Notes: generated by a model from the letters alone, not told the origin. Positions 20,986 through 32,180 are shown, numbered from the stretch's first letter. The stretch is 64,000 nt of DNA from Pusillimonas sp. DMV24BSW_D (GCF_011388195.1 NZ_CP049990.1:1984001-2048000); one strand, 5' to 3'. Made by a program: numbers and translations.

Positions 20986-22633
20986 ACCGGTACGGCAAAC
21001 AGAACAAAAATCGCCCTCAACTTTGAAGGCCGATAAACCAAGCGTGAAGGAGCGTCGCGCCTGGCGTATTTCCTGGATTTGGCTGGTGCCGTTTGTGGCC
21101 GCGCTGGTGGGCGGGTCGCTGCTTGTGCGCAATTGGCTCAATACGGGGCCAACGCTCTCCATCACGTTTGAGTCGGCCGAAGGGCTTGAAATCGATCAAA
21201 CCAAGGTTCGTTATAAAGATGTCGTGATCGGCGTAGTCACCGACATCGACGTTGGTGCCGATCGCTCGAATGTAATTGTGAAAGCACAAATTGATCATGA
21301 TGCAGCCGATTACATTGCACGAGACGGCACACGTTTTTGGGTGGTAAAGCCGCGCCTGGAAATGAGTGGGGTATCTGGCTTGGGTACGCTTCTGTCGGGG
21401 CCTTACATTGCTGTTGATATTGAAAGTGACAATAACCAGAACCAAGCGGAAAAGTATACGTTCACCGGCCTGGAGAAACCCCCGGCGGTAACCCACGACC
21501 GTTCGGGGACGCGTTATGTCTTGCACGCCGCCGACCTGGGCTCGTTGGAGATTGGTTCGCAGGTTTATTACCGGCAAATTCCTGTCGGGCGGGTCATCGA
21601 CTACGAACTAAATAAAGACGGCAGTTCGGTTGATATTCAGATTTTCGTCGACGAGCCGAACGATCGTTACGTGACGTCCGACTCGCGTTTTTGGAATGCC
21701 AGTGGCATACGCGTTTCCTTGGGCGCTTCGGGTGTCGAGGTGCAAACAGGCACGTTGTCGTCCATTGTTGCAGGTGGAATTGCGTTTACGAATGTTAATC
21801 CCGCCAACGAGATACCGGCGAAACCGGAAACGGTATTCGATTTATTCAATTCTGAACTTGAAGCCAAAGCCGAACCCGATGGCCCACCGTTCAGGGTCGA
21901 CATGATTTTCAACAACTCGGTGCGTGGGCTTGAAGTTGGAGCGCCGGTTGATTTTCGGGGAATGGAACTGGGCAAGGTCTACGATATCGACCTTGAGTTT
22001 GATACCGAGAAGCGGCGCTTTTACATTCTTGTCAAAACGAATATCTATCCGCGCCGGTTTGGCACTGCCTATGAACGGGTGAAATCACTTGATCCGGAAA
22101 ATAAATATCCCGGCCGTCAACTGTTGGGGCCGATGGTGCAGCATGGTTTGCGCGCGCAACTAAAAACGTCAAACCTGCTGACCGGGCAGCAATATGTTTC
22201 GCTGGATATCATTCGCGACGCGGAGCCGGTCGACTTCGACCCGATGCGCACGCCGCTTGTTATTCCAACCATTGCAGGCAGTTTTGATCGTTTGCAAGAA
22301 CAGATTATGAAGATTGTCAGCAAAATAGAGGCAGTTCCGTTTGAAGGTATCGGCAACGATTTGCAAAAGAGTTTGCAATCGTTGAATCGCACATTGAACA
22401 CGTTGAATACGGAAGTTGCGCCGCAAACAACCGAAGCGTTGGCCGCAGCGAAAGATGCACTCGAGCGAATCGACGCCATGCTGTCCGACGACTCCTCCAT
22501 GAATGAAAATCTGCAAGGCACCCTGCGCGAACTGAACGGAGCGGCTCGCTCCTTGCGTAATCTGGGTGATTATTTGCAAAGCCACCCGAACGCGTTAATT
22601 ACCGGAACGCCACCAGACCGCTATCCGGAATAG
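20975..22633 (+). CDS. pqiB: MCE-domain protein PqiB
   Basis: PqiB is a membrane-anchored periplasmic tube of stacked MCE domains that carries lipids between membranes. The 552-residue protein has a single N-terminal helix (about residues 30-50, ISWIWLVPFVAALVGGSLLV) and three MCE domains beginning near residues 58, 175 and 300 (FESAEGLEIDQTKVRYKDV, FNNSVRGLEVGAPVDFRG). A coiled-coil tail rich in leucine heptads follows (about 440-540). The frame is open upstream, but ATG 20975 is the natural start, overlapping pqiA. Confidence 0.93.
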   Translation: MADEPVRQTEQKSPSTLKADKPSVKERRAWRISWIWLVPFVAALVGGSLLVRNWLNTGPTLSITFESAEGLEIDQTKVRYKDVVIGVVTDIDVGADRSNVIVKAQIDHDAADYIARDGTRFWVVKPRLEMSGVSGLGTLLSGPYIAVDIESDNNQNQAEKYTFTGLEKPPAVTHDRSGTRYVLHAADLGSLEIGSQVYYRQIPVGRVIDYELNKDGSSVDIQIFVDEPNDRYVTSDSRFWNASGIRVSLGASGVEVQTGTLSSIVAGGIAFTNVNPANEIPAKPETVFDLFNSELEAKAEPDGPPFRVDMIFNNSVRGLEVGAPVDFRGMELGKVYDIDLEFDTEKRRFYILVKTNIYPRRFGTAYERVKSLDPENKYPGRQLLGPMVQHGLRAQLKTSNLLTGQQYVSLDIIRDAEPVDFDPMRTPLVIPTIAGSFDRLQEQIMKIVSKIEAVPFEGIGNDLQKSLQSLNRTLNTLNTEVAPQTTEALAAAKDALERIDAMLSDDSSMNENLQGTLRELNGAARSLRNLGDYLQSHPNALITGTPPDRYPE

Positions 22634-22644
22634 GAGGGGAGATC

Positions 22645-23334
22645 GTGTTGTTGTTGAAAACCGGGCGTGTATTGCTGGCCGCCATGACGCTTGCCGGGCT
22701 GACCGCTTGTGCAACCGATGCTGAGCGGTACTACAGTTTGCAACCGGCCGCTTCCGGCGGGGCTGACCAAACACGTACCCAAGATGGGTTCGATTACGTC
22801 ATTAGTGTGCGACCGGTGCAGGTGCCGGCTCAGTTGGACCGCTCACAAATAGTGCTCAAAGGGCGCAGTGGCGACGTCAGCGTGTTGAATGCGAGTTTGT
22901 GGGCATCGCCATTGCCCGATGAGCTCCGTTTGGCAGTGTCTAGCGTGCTTACCCAGCGCCTGGGGGTGCCCGATTTACCACTTTCTGCTGTACCCGATGG
23001 CTTGCGTGTATGGTTGGTTAATCTTGATGTACAGCGGTTTGATTCTGTGTATAACGCCGCGTCTGTTATTGATGTAACGTGGCGCTTGCAGGGGCAAACG
23101 GGCACGACAGACAAAGCACCTACCTCAGTGTGCCGGGCCACAATGTCCAAAACAGTAGGCACAGGTTTGGCACCGTTAATAGATACTCATCGCGAAAGTC
23201 TGCAAGTGCTTGCGGGGTTAATTGCGCAGCAAATCTCAGCGGCACAAGCGCAGCCCAATGGAAACATTGCGCCGCCTGCGCAGCTAAACGTACCAGGTTT
23301 GGTGTTTCAAGGGTGCGCGCAGGCGAAGGCCTGA
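22645..23334 (+). CDS. pqiC: Outer-membrane lipoprotein PqiC
   Basis: PqiC is the lipoprotein partner of PqiB. The 229-residue protein has a lipoprotein signal with lipobox LTAC (cysteine near residue 22), then the family core beginning YYSLQPA and continuing with ISVRPVQVPAQLDRSQIVLKG. It starts with GTG at 22645 behind AGGAGGGGAG. It closes the clpA-pqiABC block and converges on dut. Confidence 0.88.
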   Translation: MLLLKTGRVLLAAMTLAGLTACATDAERYYSLQPAASGGADQTRTQDGFDYVISVRPVQVPAQLDRSQIVLKGRSGDVSVLNASLWASPLPDELRLAVSSVLTQRLGVPDLPLSAVPDGLRVWLVNLDVQRFDSVYNAASVIDVTWRLQGQTGTTDKAPTSVCRATMSKTVGTGLAPLIDTHRESLQVLAGLIAQQISAAQAQPNGNIAPPAQLNVPGLVFQGCAQAKA

Positions 23335-23387
23335 ATAACGGTTTAACTTGGTCGGCAAAATCGGGCGTGGCTCGCCGGCCTTGGCTG

Positions 23388-23846
23388 TTAGCTTCGGCCG
23401 GTGCTGCCGAATCCACCTTGTCCGCGGTCGCTGTCTTCAAATGCGTCTACAAGGTTGAAGTTGGCCTGCACAACCGGCACGATGATCAATTGTGCCAGTC
23501 GTTCCATGGGTTCCAGTTTGAAGGGTTGCGCACCTCGGTTCCAGGCTGACACCATCAGGGGGCCCTGGTAGTCGGAGTCGATTAAACCGACCAGATTGCC
23601 CAGCACAATGCCGTGCTTGTGCCCAAGGCCTGAACGCGGCAGAATCATGGCCGCGTAATGGGGGTCGGCAATGTGGATTGCCAGGCCGGTAGGCACAAGT
23701 TCGGTTTGACCCGGCTCCAGAACTAGCGTTTGGTCCAGGCAAGCCCGCAAGTCGAGGCCGGCCGATCCTGTGGTTGCGTACTGGGGCAGTGCCTCGCGCA
23801 TGCGCGAATCAAGAATTTTGACGTCAATCGTTTTACGTTGGTTCAC
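23388..23846 (-). CDS. dut: dUTP diphosphatase
   Basis: Dut hydrolyses dUTP to dUMP, keeping uracil out of DNA and supplying dTMP synthesis. All five trimeric dUTPase motifs can be seen: [44 protein letters not shown] and a C-terminal [10 protein letters not shown]. It is 152 residues, the normal size. It is 19 bases beyond dedA, and its stop falls within a small hairpin near the convergent pqiC end. Confidence 0.96.
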   Translation of the reverse strand: MNQRKTIDVKILDSRMREALPQYATTGSAGLDLRACLDQTLVLEPGQTELVPTGLAIHIADPHYAAMILPRSGLGHKHGIVLGNLVGLIDSDYQGPLMVSAWNRGAQPFKLEPMERLAQLIIVPVVQANFNLVDAFEDSDRGQGGFGSTGRS

Positions 23847-23865
23847 GGTTTTTGCTGTTTACTGT

Positions 23866-24498
23866 TTATTGATCGGTAGGGCGCGTACGGCGTTTGCGAA
23901 TGACGACCAGGGTAATCCAAACCGCAATGACAACCGATAGCACGGAGCTGATAATAATACTGGCGTTGCCCCCGTTCGAGCCGAGTGAACCGATACTGCG
24001 CGCGGTAAGATAGCCGGGCAATAGCATAACCGGAACCCACACAAATGCCGACGCGATATTGGCCACCTGGAAACGCCAATGGCGCATTTTCATGATACCG
24101 GCAACGGTTGGTATTACAGCTCTTAACGGCCCCAGGAAACGTCCGCCGAATATCGATAACATGCCATATTTGTAAAAAAACAAACGGGCTCGTGCCACAG
24201 CACGCTTTTGGCGATTGAGCGGCCAACGGTGGATAATCTGTGGCCCTAGCCAACGGCCAATGTAGTAAGAGATGCCGTCGCCGATAATGGCGCCCAGAAT
24301 GCCCCAGCCAATGACAGGTAGCGGTTCCACAGTGCCGCTACCGATTAAACCGCCAACGACCAGCATAATGGCGGTGGCGGGAATCGCAATACCCACAATA
24401 AGCAACGATTCGCCCATTGTCATCAGCCCAAGAATAAGCCCCGCCCATTCCTGGTTGGCGTGAATAAATTGCGTCAGGTCGTTTACCAGTTGTTCCAT
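23866..24498 (-). CDS. DedA family membrane protein
   Basis: This 210-residue DedA/VTT-domain protein has about five or six hydrophobic segments and the characteristic GDGISYYIGRWLG (near residue 93) and GRFLGPLRAVIPTVAGI (near residue 130). Family members are undecaprenyl-phosphate or phospholipid transport proteins; which substrate this one handles cannot be read from sequence. It is 33 bases downstream of coaBC. Confidence 0.86.
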   Translation of the reverse strand: MEQLVNDLTQFIHANQEWAGLILGLMTMGESLLIVGIAIPATAIMLVVGGLIGSGTVEPLPVIGWGILGAIIGDGISYYIGRWLGPQIIHRWPLNRQKRAVARARLFFYKYGMLSIFGGRFLGPLRAVIPTVAGIMKMRHWRFQVANIASAFVWVPVMLLPGYLTARSIGSLGSNGGNASIIISSVLSVVIAVWITLVVIRKRRTRPTDQ

Positions 24499-24531
24499 TG
24501 ATTACTCAGAATAAAGTCGACGGCGGGCGTT

Positions 24532-25740
24532 TCAGGCGCGATCGGAAATGCGGTTGGCGATGGCATGAATCAGCTCGCGTGCGGCTTGTTGCTTGGGCAG
24601 AAGGGGAAGGTCTTGATGACCGTTCTGATCAAACAGGACAAAAGTGGTGGTGTCCGCATCCATGGCGTCTTGTGCCAGGTTGCCCACCAGTAGCGGAATA
24701 TTTTTGCGTTGGCGTTTGGCTTGCGCATATTCATGGAGGTTTTCGGTTTCCGCGGCGAAGCCGACACACCAGGGACCGTCTTTAAGCGCAGCCACTTCAG
24801 CAAGAATGTCGGGGTTGGGTGCAAATGCAATGTGCGGCGGCTGCGGCCCATTTCTATCGGTTTTCTTCAGTTTCTGTTCACTTGCGTTACTTACGTGCCA
24901 ATCGGCGACCGCCGCAACCGAAATAAAGATGTCTGCGTTGTGCGCTTGCCCTAATACGTGCGCATGCATTTCCCGAGCACTTTCCACGCTAATGCGTTTA
25001 ACTCCGTAAGGGCACGGCAACGCGGTCGGCCCGGAAACCAGTGTGACGTTGGCGCCGGCCTCGCGCGCTGCGCGGGCAATGGCGTAACCGGTTTTCCCTG
25101 ATGAGCGGTTGCTGATCACGCGCACGGGGTCTACGCGTTCGGCCGTGGGGCCTGCCGTAACAAGTACGCGCTTTCCGGACAGTAATTTGGGTTGAAAAAA
25201 AGCAATGACTTCAGCAAGCAGTTCGTGCGGCTCCAGCATTCTACCGTCACCCGTTTCCCCGCAAGCCTGATCTCCGGTTCCAGGCCCAAGAACAAGCACG
25301 CCGTCGCTACGCAGTTGCCGTATATTTCGCTGCGTGGCGGGATGCTCCCACATTTCACGATTCATGGCCGGCGCTACCAGCAAAGGGCAATTTCCACGCG
25401 CCAGGCACAGGGTGGTGAGTAAGTCGTCGGCCAGGCCATTGGCTAATCGCGCCAGCAGGTTGGCGCTGGCCGGGGCAATAACAATGGCATCGGCTTGGCG
25501 GCTTAAGTTGATGTGCGCCATGTTGTTCGGGACCCGAGTGTCCCAGGCGTCGGTGTAAACGGGGTTACCTGACAACGCCTGGAAAGTAACCGGTGTAATG
25601 AACCGGGTAGCCGACTGTGTCATGACAACGTTAATGACTGCACCTTCGTCTTGCATTCTGCGCAGCAGTTCGGCGCTTTTATAGCAGGCAATCCCGCCAC
25701 TTAGGCCAAGCACAATCTGTTTGTGATCAAGATCACTCAT
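24532..25740 (-). CDS. coaBC: Bifunctional phosphopantothenoylcysteine decarboxylase/synthetase
   Basis: CoaBC makes 4'-phosphopantetheine from phosphopantothenate in two steps of CoA synthesis. The N-terminal flavin-binding CoaC half (LGLSGGIACYKS, APAMNREMW and the cysteine-bearing ACGETGDGRM near residue 160) precedes the CoaB half (VTAGPTAERVDPVRVISNRSSGKTGYAIA near residue 195). The ATG at 25740 (402 residues) overlaps the lspA end by eight bases. Confidence 0.95.
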   Translation of the reverse strand: MSDLDHKQIVLGLSGGIACYKSAELLRRMQDEGAVINVVMTQSATRFITPVTFQALSGNPVYTDAWDTRVPNNMAHINLSRQADAIVIAPASANLLARLANGLADDLLTTLCLARGNCPLLVAPAMNREMWEHPATQRNIRQLRSDGVLVLGPGTGDQACGETGDGRMLEPHELLAEVIAFFQPKLLSGKRVLVTAGPTAERVDPVRVISNRSSGKTGYAIARAAREAGANVTLVSGPTALPCPYGVKRISVESAREMHAHVLGQAHNADIFISVAAVADWHVSNASEQKLKKTDRNGPQPPHIAFAPNPDILAEVAALKDGPWCVGFAAETENLHEYAQAKRQRKNIPLLVGNLAQDAMDADTTTFVLFDQNGHQDLPLLPKQQAARELIHAIANRISDRA

Positions 25741-26233
25741 GGTTTTTTTTCGCCTGCCGCCGAATGCGGCGTATTTCATCAAGAATCAGCAATATCGCAC
25801 CTACGGTAATTGAGACATCGGCGATGTTGAATGCCGGAAAATGCCATTGCTGCCAATAAAATAGCAAGAAATCGACGACGTGGCCATGTTGGACACGATC
25901 AATCAGGTTACCGATTGCCCCGCCCAGAATTGCCATAAGCGCCACGCAAAACAGGTGCTGGCCGCGGCTGCGCCAGAGCAGATGCAAAATGAGCACAATT
26001 GCGCCTACTGCAATAATGGTAAACAACCAGCGTTGCCAGCCCTGGCCATCGGACAGAAAGCTAAATGCGGCGCCTGGGTTGTATAACAAGGTGAAATCGA
26101 AGAATGATAAAACCGGCAGACGCTGGCCATACGTTAACGTCGAGTCGAAGTACACCTTGGTCCACTGGTCGAGGCCGACAATGACGGCCGCACCCAGCAG
26201 CCAGGCAACAAAGGCGCGTGGCTGCTTAGGCAT
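25733..26233 (-). CDS. lspA: Lipoprotein signal peptidase II
   Basis: LspA cleaves prolipoproteins in the inner membrane. The 166-residue form has four membrane helices and both catalytic aspartates, in [14 protein letters not shown] and [11 protein letters not shown]. The start is placed at ATG 26233, which overlaps the ileS stop by eight bases; an upstream GTG at 26281 would add an unlikely charged tail. The ileS-lspA pair is a widely conserved arrangement. Confidence 0.95.
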   Translation of the reverse strand: MPKQPRAFVAWLLGAAVIVGLDQWTKVYFDSTLTYGQRLPVLSFFDFTLLYNPGAAFSFLSDGQGWQRWLFTIIAVGAIVLILHLLWRSRGQHLFCVALMAILGGAIGNLIDRVQHGHVVDFLLFYWQQWHFPAFNIADVSITVGAILLILDEIRRIRRQAKKNHE

Positions 26234-29060
26234 AATGGCGTGATTCGCCTGTTTCAAAGAGGTTGGAGGTGCATCGGCCACATATAGTGGGATGGTCCGT
26301 GTTCTGCCCGACGTCGGCGCGGTGATGCCAGCAACGTTCGCACTTTTCTTGCTGAGTTGGACTCACCTTAATAGCCATCTCGCCTTCGCGATCGTGTACG
26401 GTGGCACGGGAAACAATCATAATAAAGCGCAAATCGTCATCCAGCGAGCGTAAAAAGGCAAGGTCGCTGCCGTGCGCATAGATATCGAGCTCCGCAGCCA
26501 GCGAGGAACCGATTTGACCGGTGGCCCGAACGTCTTCAATGCGGCGCATGGCTTCGGCGCGAATTTCACGCAAACGTGCCCATTTTTCCGACAGCTCATT
26601 GGCATTCGCTTGTGCCGGCAGGGCATGATAGCGTTCGGTAAAAATAGTAAGCGTATTGCCGTTGTGTAAGTCTTTCCACGCCTCTTCGGCTGTGAACGAC
26701 AAAATAGGCGCCATGAGGCGCAGCAGTGCATGAGTAATGTGATAAAGCGCTGTTTGCGCCGAGCGGCGCGCCTGGCTTTGGGCGCCGGTTGTGTACAGGC
26801 GGTCTTTAAGAATGTCGAGGTAGAACGCCCCCAGATCTTCCGAGCAGAAAATTTGCAAGCGCGATACGGCAGTGTGGAATTCGTAGCGTCGGTAGCATTC
26901 CAGCACTTCGTCTTGCATGGTTTGGGTCATGACCAGGGCATAGCGGTCGATTTCGAACAATTCGTTAATGGCTAGGCCATCGCGTTTCAGGTCGAAGTCG
27001 TTGATGTTGCCCAAAAGAAACTTCAAGGTGTTGCGAATCCGGCGGTAGCCTTCAACAACCCGCTTCAGAATTTCATCGGAAATCGACAGCTCACCGGAAT
27101 AGTCGGTGGATGCGGTCCACAGACGCAGAATTTCCGCCCCTAAAGCATCGGATACTTTTTGTGGGGCCACGACGTTACCCACCGATTTGCTCATTTTGCG
27201 CCCTTTGCCGTCGACCACAAAACCGTGGGTCAGTAAGGCTTTATAGGGTGCGCGCCCATAGAGCATGCAACTGGTAAGCAATGAAGAGTGGAACCAGCCG
27301 CGATGTTGGTCAGAGCCTTCCAGGTACAGGTCGGCCGGCCAGGTGAGTTCATCTGCGTGCGACCCGTTCATGTCGTGGTCACGCCCGCCCAGCACGGTGG
27401 CATGCGTGGTACCCGAGTCGAACCAGACGTCGAGTGTGTCGCGATTCTTTTCGTATAGTGGCGCCTCGTCACCCAATAATTCAGCGGGATCCAAGCTTTG
27501 CCAGGCTTCGATGCCTTCTTTTTCCACCCGCTGTGCCACTTGCTCAAGCAATTCAGGTGTGCGGGGGTGAAGTTCACCGGTTTCCTTGTGAACGAAAAAT
27601 GCCATCGGTACGCCCCACTGACGCTGGCGCGATAAGGTCCAGTCGGGGCGGTTAGCAATCATGGCATGAAGGCGTGCACGCCCCCAGGAGGGAAAGAACT
27701 GTGTGCTCTCCACGCCGTTCAGCGCCATTTCGCGCAGTGTGGGCCCGCTTGAGGGTTCGCGGTCCATGCCCGCAAACCATTGGCTGGTGGCACGGTAAAT
27801 AACCGGTGTTTTATGGCGCCAGCAGTGCATGTAGCTGTGCTTGAGTGGATCCTGTTTAAGCAGGTTGCCCGCTGAGTCGATCGCTTTCACGATTTCCGGG
27901 TTGGCTTTCCAGATAAGCTGGCCACCAAACAGGGGAAGCGAATTGACATAATGACCATCGCCCATGACCGGGTTAATGATGTCGTCGTCGTGCAACCCAT
28001 GCGAGCGGCATGACAAGAAATCGTCAACCCCATATGCCGGGGCGGCATGCACCACGCCGGTACCGGTTTCCAAGGAAACGTAGTCCGCCAGATAAACAGG
28101 GGCAATACGCTGATAGCCGTCGTGAACGCTGTAAAGGGGATGGCGGAATTCCAGGCCGGCCAGGACACTGCCTTTGCATTGTGCAATAACCGTGCCCTCC
28201 AGTTCCCATTCCTGCAAACAACTTTCCACTCGTTCGGCGGCAATCAACAGGCAGCTGCTGCCGGCGCGCGGGCTGTTCAGTTCAACCAGCGCATAATCTA
28301 ATTCCGGATGCACATTTAATGCCTGGTTGGCAGGTAGTGTCCAAGGGGTGGTCGTCCAGATCACAATCGCGCCTGTTTTCGCTTCCTTCAGTTCAAATGC
28401 TTTGGCAACGGCTTCAGGGTCATTGAACGGGAAGGCTACGTAAACGGCGGGGTCGGTGCGATCGGCGTATTCGACTTCTGCTTCAGCCAGCGCCGACCCG
28501 CAGTCGAAACACCAGTTAACCGGTTTCAGGCCACGAAATACGAACCCTTTTTCCATGATGCGACCCAGTGCCCGCAGTTCGTTCGCTTCATTCTGGTAGT
28601 TCATGGTGAGGTAGGGGTTCGACCAGTCGGCCAACACGCCCAGGCGTTTGAAGTCGACACGCTGACGTTCTATTTGCTCGTGCGCATAGGCGCGCGCTTT
28701 CGCTTGCACTTCCTCTACCGGTAAATGTTTACCGTACTTTTTTTCAATTTGAATTTCAATGGGCATGCCATGGCAATCCCAGCCGGGTACGTAGTGCGCG
28801 TCGTAGCCGTCCATATTGCGACTTTTCACGATGATGTCTTTCAACACCTTGTTGACGGCATGGCCAATATGAATATCGCCGTTGGCGTAGGGGGGGCCGT
28901 CGTGCAGTACGAACTTGGGGCGACCTTTACTGGCTTGCCTGATGGCGGCGTAAATTCTGTTTTCCTCCCATTCGGCAACCCATTTGGGTTCTCGCTTGGC
29001 CAGGTCGCCGCGCATTGGGAAAGGAGTTTCGGGCAGGTTAAGCGTTTTTCTATAGTCCAT
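26226..29060 (-). CDS. ileS: Isoleucyl-tRNA synthetase
   Basis: IleS charges tRNA-Ile. The 944-residue class I enzyme has the HIGH motif in [15 protein letters not shown] (near residue 65), an editing domain, KMSKS in [10 protein letters not shown] (near 610) and a C-terminal zinc site with CERC and CGRC. The ATG at 29060 ([10 protein letters not shown]) overlaps the ribF stop by 11 bases; upstream in-frame starts lack family sequence. Confidence 0.97.
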   Translation of the reverse strand: MDYRKTLNLPETPFPMRGDLAKREPKWVAEWEENRIYAAIRQASKGRPKFVLHDGPPYANGDIHIGHAVNKVLKDIIVKSRNMDGYDAHYVPGWDCHGMPIEIQIEKKYGKHLPVEEVQAKARAYAHEQIERQRVDFKRLGVLADWSNPYLTMNYQNEANELRALGRIMEKGFVFRGLKPVNWCFDCGSALAEAEVEYADRTDPAVYVAFPFNDPEAVAKAFELKEAKTGAIVIWTTTPWTLPANQALNVHPELDYALVELNSPRAGSSCLLIAAERVESCLQEWELEGTVIAQCKGSVLAGLEFRHPLYSVHDGYQRIAPVYLADYVSLETGTGVVHAAPAYGVDDFLSCRSHGLHDDDIINPVMGDGHYVNSLPLFGGQLIWKANPEIVKAIDSAGNLLKQDPLKHSYMHCWRHKTPVIYRATSQWFAGMDREPSSGPTLREMALNGVESTQFFPSWGRARLHAMIANRPDWTLSRQRQWGVPMAFFVHKETGELHPRTPELLEQVAQRVEKEGIEAWQSLDPAELLGDEAPLYEKNRDTLDVWFDSGTTHATVLGGRDHDMNGSHADELTWPADLYLEGSDQHRGWFHSSLLTSCMLYGRAPYKALLTHGFVVDGKGRKMSKSVGNVVAPQKVSDALGAEILRLWTASTDYSGELSISDEILKRVVEGYRRIRNTLKFLLGNINDFDLKRDGLAINELFEIDRYALVMTQTMQDEVLECYRRYEFHTAVSRLQIFCSEDLGAFYLDILKDRLYTTGAQSQARRSAQTALYHITHALLRLMAPILSFTAEEAWKDLHNGNTLTIFTERYHALPAQANANELSEKWARLREIRAEAMRRIEDVRATGQIGSSLAAELDIYAHGSDLAFLRSLDDDLRFIMIVSRATVHDREGEMAIKVSPTQQEKCERCWHHRADVGQNTDHPTICGRCTSNLFETGESRHYA

Positions 29061-30015
29061 GGAGCGAAAAGTAATCGCGAGCGCGCTGCGCATCGTTGTC
29101 GATGGCGGCGGTCATTGTCGGTAAGTCGGGAAATTTCTCTTCGTCGCGAAGAAACTTCAGGAATTCTATACGTGTGAGTTTACCGTAAGCGTCGATATTG
29201 CAGTCGAACAAGTGCACTTCCAGCATGATTCGCCCCGCTTCATCAACGGTGGGGCGCACACCCAGGCTGGCCACACCATTTAACGGTTGCTCTGCCAGAC
29301 CGTAGGCTTGTACGACGTAAATGCCCGAGCGGGCGGCGCACAGCTCTGGTACGCGGATATTCAGGGTGGGGTAGCCCAGTGTACGGCCCAGCTTCTTGCC
29401 ATGCACCACATGCCCGCTGATGCGATAAGGGTGGCCCAGCAAATGCGCGGCACGGTCGAGATTGCCCACGGCCAGGGCGGTGCGGACTTCTGAGCTGGAA
29501 ATACGGTGACCGTGTTCATCGACGACATCGGTGATGATTTCCACTTCGAAGCCGTTACGTCGGCCGGCGCGGCGCAGGTGTTCAATATCGCCAAGCCGTT
29601 TATGGCCGTAGCGGAAATCTTCGCCCACCAGAAGCCAGCGTGTGTTCAAACCCTGAATTAACATTTGCTGAACGAATTCGTCAGCCGTCAGGTTGGCTAA
29701 CGCTTCGTTAAACCGCAATAATGCCAGTTGTTGAATATTCAGGCGATTAATGCCCCAAACCTTATCGCGCAAACTGCTGATTTGAGTGGGCATGAGTTCC
29801 GGCCGATTGCCTTTGCGGGCAAAATACACACGCGGGTGCGGATGGAAGGTCATGACCGTTGAGGCCAACTGGCGTTGCGCGGCGATATGCGCCACCCGCG
29901 CAAGAATGGTTTGGTGGCCCCGATGCACACCGTCGAAATTGCCGATTGTGACGGCACTTGGACAATGATTATCGTGGCGGGGCAGAGACCGATAAATTTT
30001 AAGGGTATTTTTCAC
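29050..30015 (-). CDS. ribF: Bifunctional riboflavin kinase/FAD synthetase
   Basis: RibF makes FMN and FAD from riboflavin. The N-terminal adenylyltransferase half shows [13 protein letters not shown] (near residue 26) and [13 protein letters not shown], and the C-terminal kinase half shows [10 protein letters not shown] and a conserved [13 protein letters not shown]. Start is uncertain between GTG 30015 (321 residues) and TTG 30021; neither has a strong ribosome site. It is divergent from purN and heads ribF-ileS-lspA-coaBC. Confidence 0.93.
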   Translation of the reverse strand: MKNTLKIYRSLPRHDNHCPSAVTIGNFDGVHRGHQTILARVAHIAAQRQLASTVMTFHPHPRVYFARKGNRPELMPTQISSLRDKVWGINRLNIQQLALLRFNEALANLTADEFVQQMLIQGLNTRWLLVGEDFRYGHKRLGDIEHLRRAGRRNGFEVEIITDVVDEHGHRISSSEVRTALAVGNLDRAAHLLGHPYRISGHVVHGKKLGRTLGYPTLNIRVPELCAARSGIYVVQAYGLAEQPLNGVASLGVRPTVDEAGRIMLEVHLFDCNIDAYGKLTRIEFLKFLRDEEKFPDLPTMTAAIDNDAQRARDYFSLHGL

Positions 30016-30061
30016 GAACAACAGTTTACAATTTTATGTTGGGTTGCTCAGGGAAATCATT

Positions 30062-30805
30062 TTGTCATTTATTCAAACTAGCGATGCACCGCAAGATGGC
30101 CGTTCATGTCGTCTGCTCATCATGATTTCCGGGCAGGGCACAAATATGCGGGCTATTGTGCACCGAATTCGGCAACAAAACCTGAACGCCGAGGTCGTGG
30201 CGGTCGTGTCCAGCGACCCCGACGCCCCCGGTGTGGCGTGGGCCCGTGAGCAAGGTCTCACCACGCATGTGGTGGCGTCCGCCGCTTTTTCAACACGGCG
30301 CCAATGGGATACCGCCCTGGCGGATGTGGTTGCCCGGGAGCAGCCCGATTACATTTTGCTGGCCGGGTTTATGCGTGTGCTGGCGCCGGGTTTCGTCGAG
30401 CAATATGCGGGGCGCATGCTGAACATCCATCCGTCGTTGCTGCCGGCCTTTCCGGGGTTGCGAACGCATGAGCAGGCTTTGGCAGCCGGCGTTCAATGGC
30501 ATGGGTGCACGGTACACTTTGTGACGCCCGATCTTGATAGCGGGCCCATCGTGGCCCAGGTTGCCGTCTTTGTGCATCCCGATGACACCCCCCGGCGTTT
30601 GGCCGATCGGGTGCGGTTGGCCGAGCACCGTTTGTATCCCGATGTGGTGACCTGGCTGGTACAGGGGCGTGTCGCGTTGAATAAAAATGGGCGAGTCGAC
30701 GTGGCCGGCGTTGCCCCACGCGCTTATGTTGCATTGTCGTCGTCGGAGTCTCCGGCGCAGTTAAAAATACTTAGGGCAGGAAATGAATCATCCACGCAGG
30801 TCTGA
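30062..30805 (+). CDS. purN: Phosphoribosylglycinamide formyltransferase
   Basis: PurN formylates GAR in purine synthesis using 10-formyl-THF. Substrate and folate motifs include ISGQGTNMRAIV, LAGFMRVLAPGFV, NIHPSLLPAFPGLRTHEQAL with the catalytic asparagine-histidine, and HFVTPDLDSGPIVAQ. I start it at TTG 30062, seven bases after AGGGA; TTG 30044 and ATG 30122 are less likely. At 247 residues it is longer than E. coli PurN (212) because of a C-terminal tail that overlaps the next gene by 23 bases. Confidence 0.93.
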   Translation: MSFIQTSDAPQDGRSCRLLIMISGQGTNMRAIVHRIRQQNLNAEVVAVVSSDPDAPGVAWAREQGLTTHVVASAAFSTRRQWDTALADVVAREQPDYILLAGFMRVLAPGFVEQYAGRMLNIHPSLLPAFPGLRTHEQALAAGVQWHGCTVHFVTPDLDSGPIVAQVAVFVHPDDTPRRLADRVRLAEHRLYPDVVTWLVQGRVALNKNGRVDVAGVAPRAYVALSSSESPAQLKILRAGNESSTQV

Positions 30806-32180
30806 CGGTCGAAAACATGGCGCGGGCGTGACCGTACCGACACGTCACAGCACATCGGAGAAAGGCAAGTCGGCACAGCGCAATAACCGAAGCGGCAAGA
30901 GTGATGCCGGTGCGGTGTCGCCGGCCGCAATCCGTATTGAACAGCTCAGGGCTGTGCTCGATCAGGCGGTGAAGTGGATTCATCCGGCGGACGCGGTGCT
31001 GTCGCGTTGGATGCGTATGAATCCAAAAATGGGCTCGCGAGATCGTAGCGAGTTGGCTGACGCTTTTTTCAAAACGCTGCGTCATTTACGTCTATATCGC
31101 CATCTTGCGGAAAGCGGGCAAGGGCCATTGTCGCGTCGGCTGGCCATTATGGGGTTATCGGGCATCATGCGGCCCGAGGTGCTGTTGCAGGCCTTGTCGG
31201 AGCATGAGCAAGTATGGCTGGAGCACGTCACGCAGGTTGACTTGGGGACTTTGCCGCTGGCCGTGCGAGAAAGTTTGCCCGATTGGCTCGTTCAGCGGAT
31301 GCAGGCGCTGCCTGATGGTGAGTCCCTTATTGTTGCGCTGAATAGCAATGCGCCGCTGGATTTGCGGGTGAATCCGTTTAAAACCGATCGCGATACGGTG
31401 CTGCGCTTGCTGGAAGCAGGGCCGGCTGCAACACTAGATCCGCAACCTACACCTTATTCGCCGTGGGGTATTCGAATTCACAGTCGTCCGCCCGTGAACC
31501 GGTGGTCTCTGTTTGAGAAGGGTGAAATTGAGGTGCAGGATGAAGGCAGCCAGTTACTGGCTGCCTTGTTGGCGCCCAAGCGCGGTGAAATGGTCATTGA
31601 TTATTGCGCCGGCGCGGGGGGCAAAACGTTACTTCTGGGTGCATTGATGCGTTCTACCGGACGCCTGTACGCGTTCGACGTTTCAGCTGCGCGGCTGGCG
31701 CGTGCCAAGCCGCGTTTTGCCCGCAGCGGTTTATCGAACATTGTGCCGGTGGTTATTGCAGACGATAACGATCAGCGTGTCCGGCGTTTGCGTGGGAAGG
31801 CACATCGGGTTTTGGTCGACGCGCCGTGCAGCGGGTTGGGAACGTTGCGGCGCAATCCCGATTTGAAATGGCGCCAAAGTCCCGAATCAGTGCAAGAGCT
31901 TTGCGCCTTGCAGAGTCGTATTCTTAAACAGGCGTCTGCCTGCGTGGCGCCGGGCGGGCGGCTGGTTTATGCGACGTGCAGCGTGTTGCCCGAAGAGAAT
32001 CAGCAGCAGGTGGAGGCTTTTCTGGCGGAAAATTCCGATTTTTCCTTGTTGAATGCCGGCGATATCCTTACAGACCGTTGTAAAAACCTAACGTTTGATA
32101 CTCCCTATATGGTTTTAAGGCCCGACACCCACGGAACAGACGGCTTTTTCGCTGCAGTGCTGGAACGGGCCAAGAACTAA
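30783..32180 (+). CDS. RsmB-like 16S rRNA (cytosine-C5) methyltransferase
   Basis: This 465-residue SAM-dependent RNA methyltransferase of the RsmB/NOP2 family has a basic N-terminal extension, a helical N-terminal region and a Rossmann methyltransferase domain. SAM motif I reads DYCAGAGGKTLLL near residue 278. The two active cysteines are in DAPCSGLGTLRRNPDLKWR (near 347) and YATCSVLPEENQ (near 398). It overlaps purN by 23 bases. RsmB (m5C967) is the likely identity, but other m5C targets are possible. Confidence 0.85.
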   Translation: MNHPRRSDGRKHGAGVTVPTRHSTSEKGKSAQRNNRSGKSDAGAVSPAAIRIEQLRAVLDQAVKWIHPADAVLSRWMRMNPKMGSRDRSELADAFFKTLRHLRLYRHLAESGQGPLSRRLAIMGLSGIMRPEVLLQALSEHEQVWLEHVTQVDLGTLPLAVRESLPDWLVQRMQALPDGESLIVALNSNAPLDLRVNPFKTDRDTVLRLLEAGPAATLDPQPTPYSPWGIRIHSRPPVNRWSLFEKGEIEVQDEGSQLLAALLAPKRGEMVIDYCAGAGGKTLLLGALMRSTGRLYAFDVSAARLARAKPRFARSGLSNIVPVVIADDNDQRVRRLRGKAHRVLVDAPCSGLGTLRRNPDLKWRQSPESVQELCALQSRILKQASACVAPGGRLVYATCSVLPEENQQQVEAFLAENSDFSLLNAGDILTDRCKNLTFDTPYMVLRPDTHGTDGFFAAVLERAKN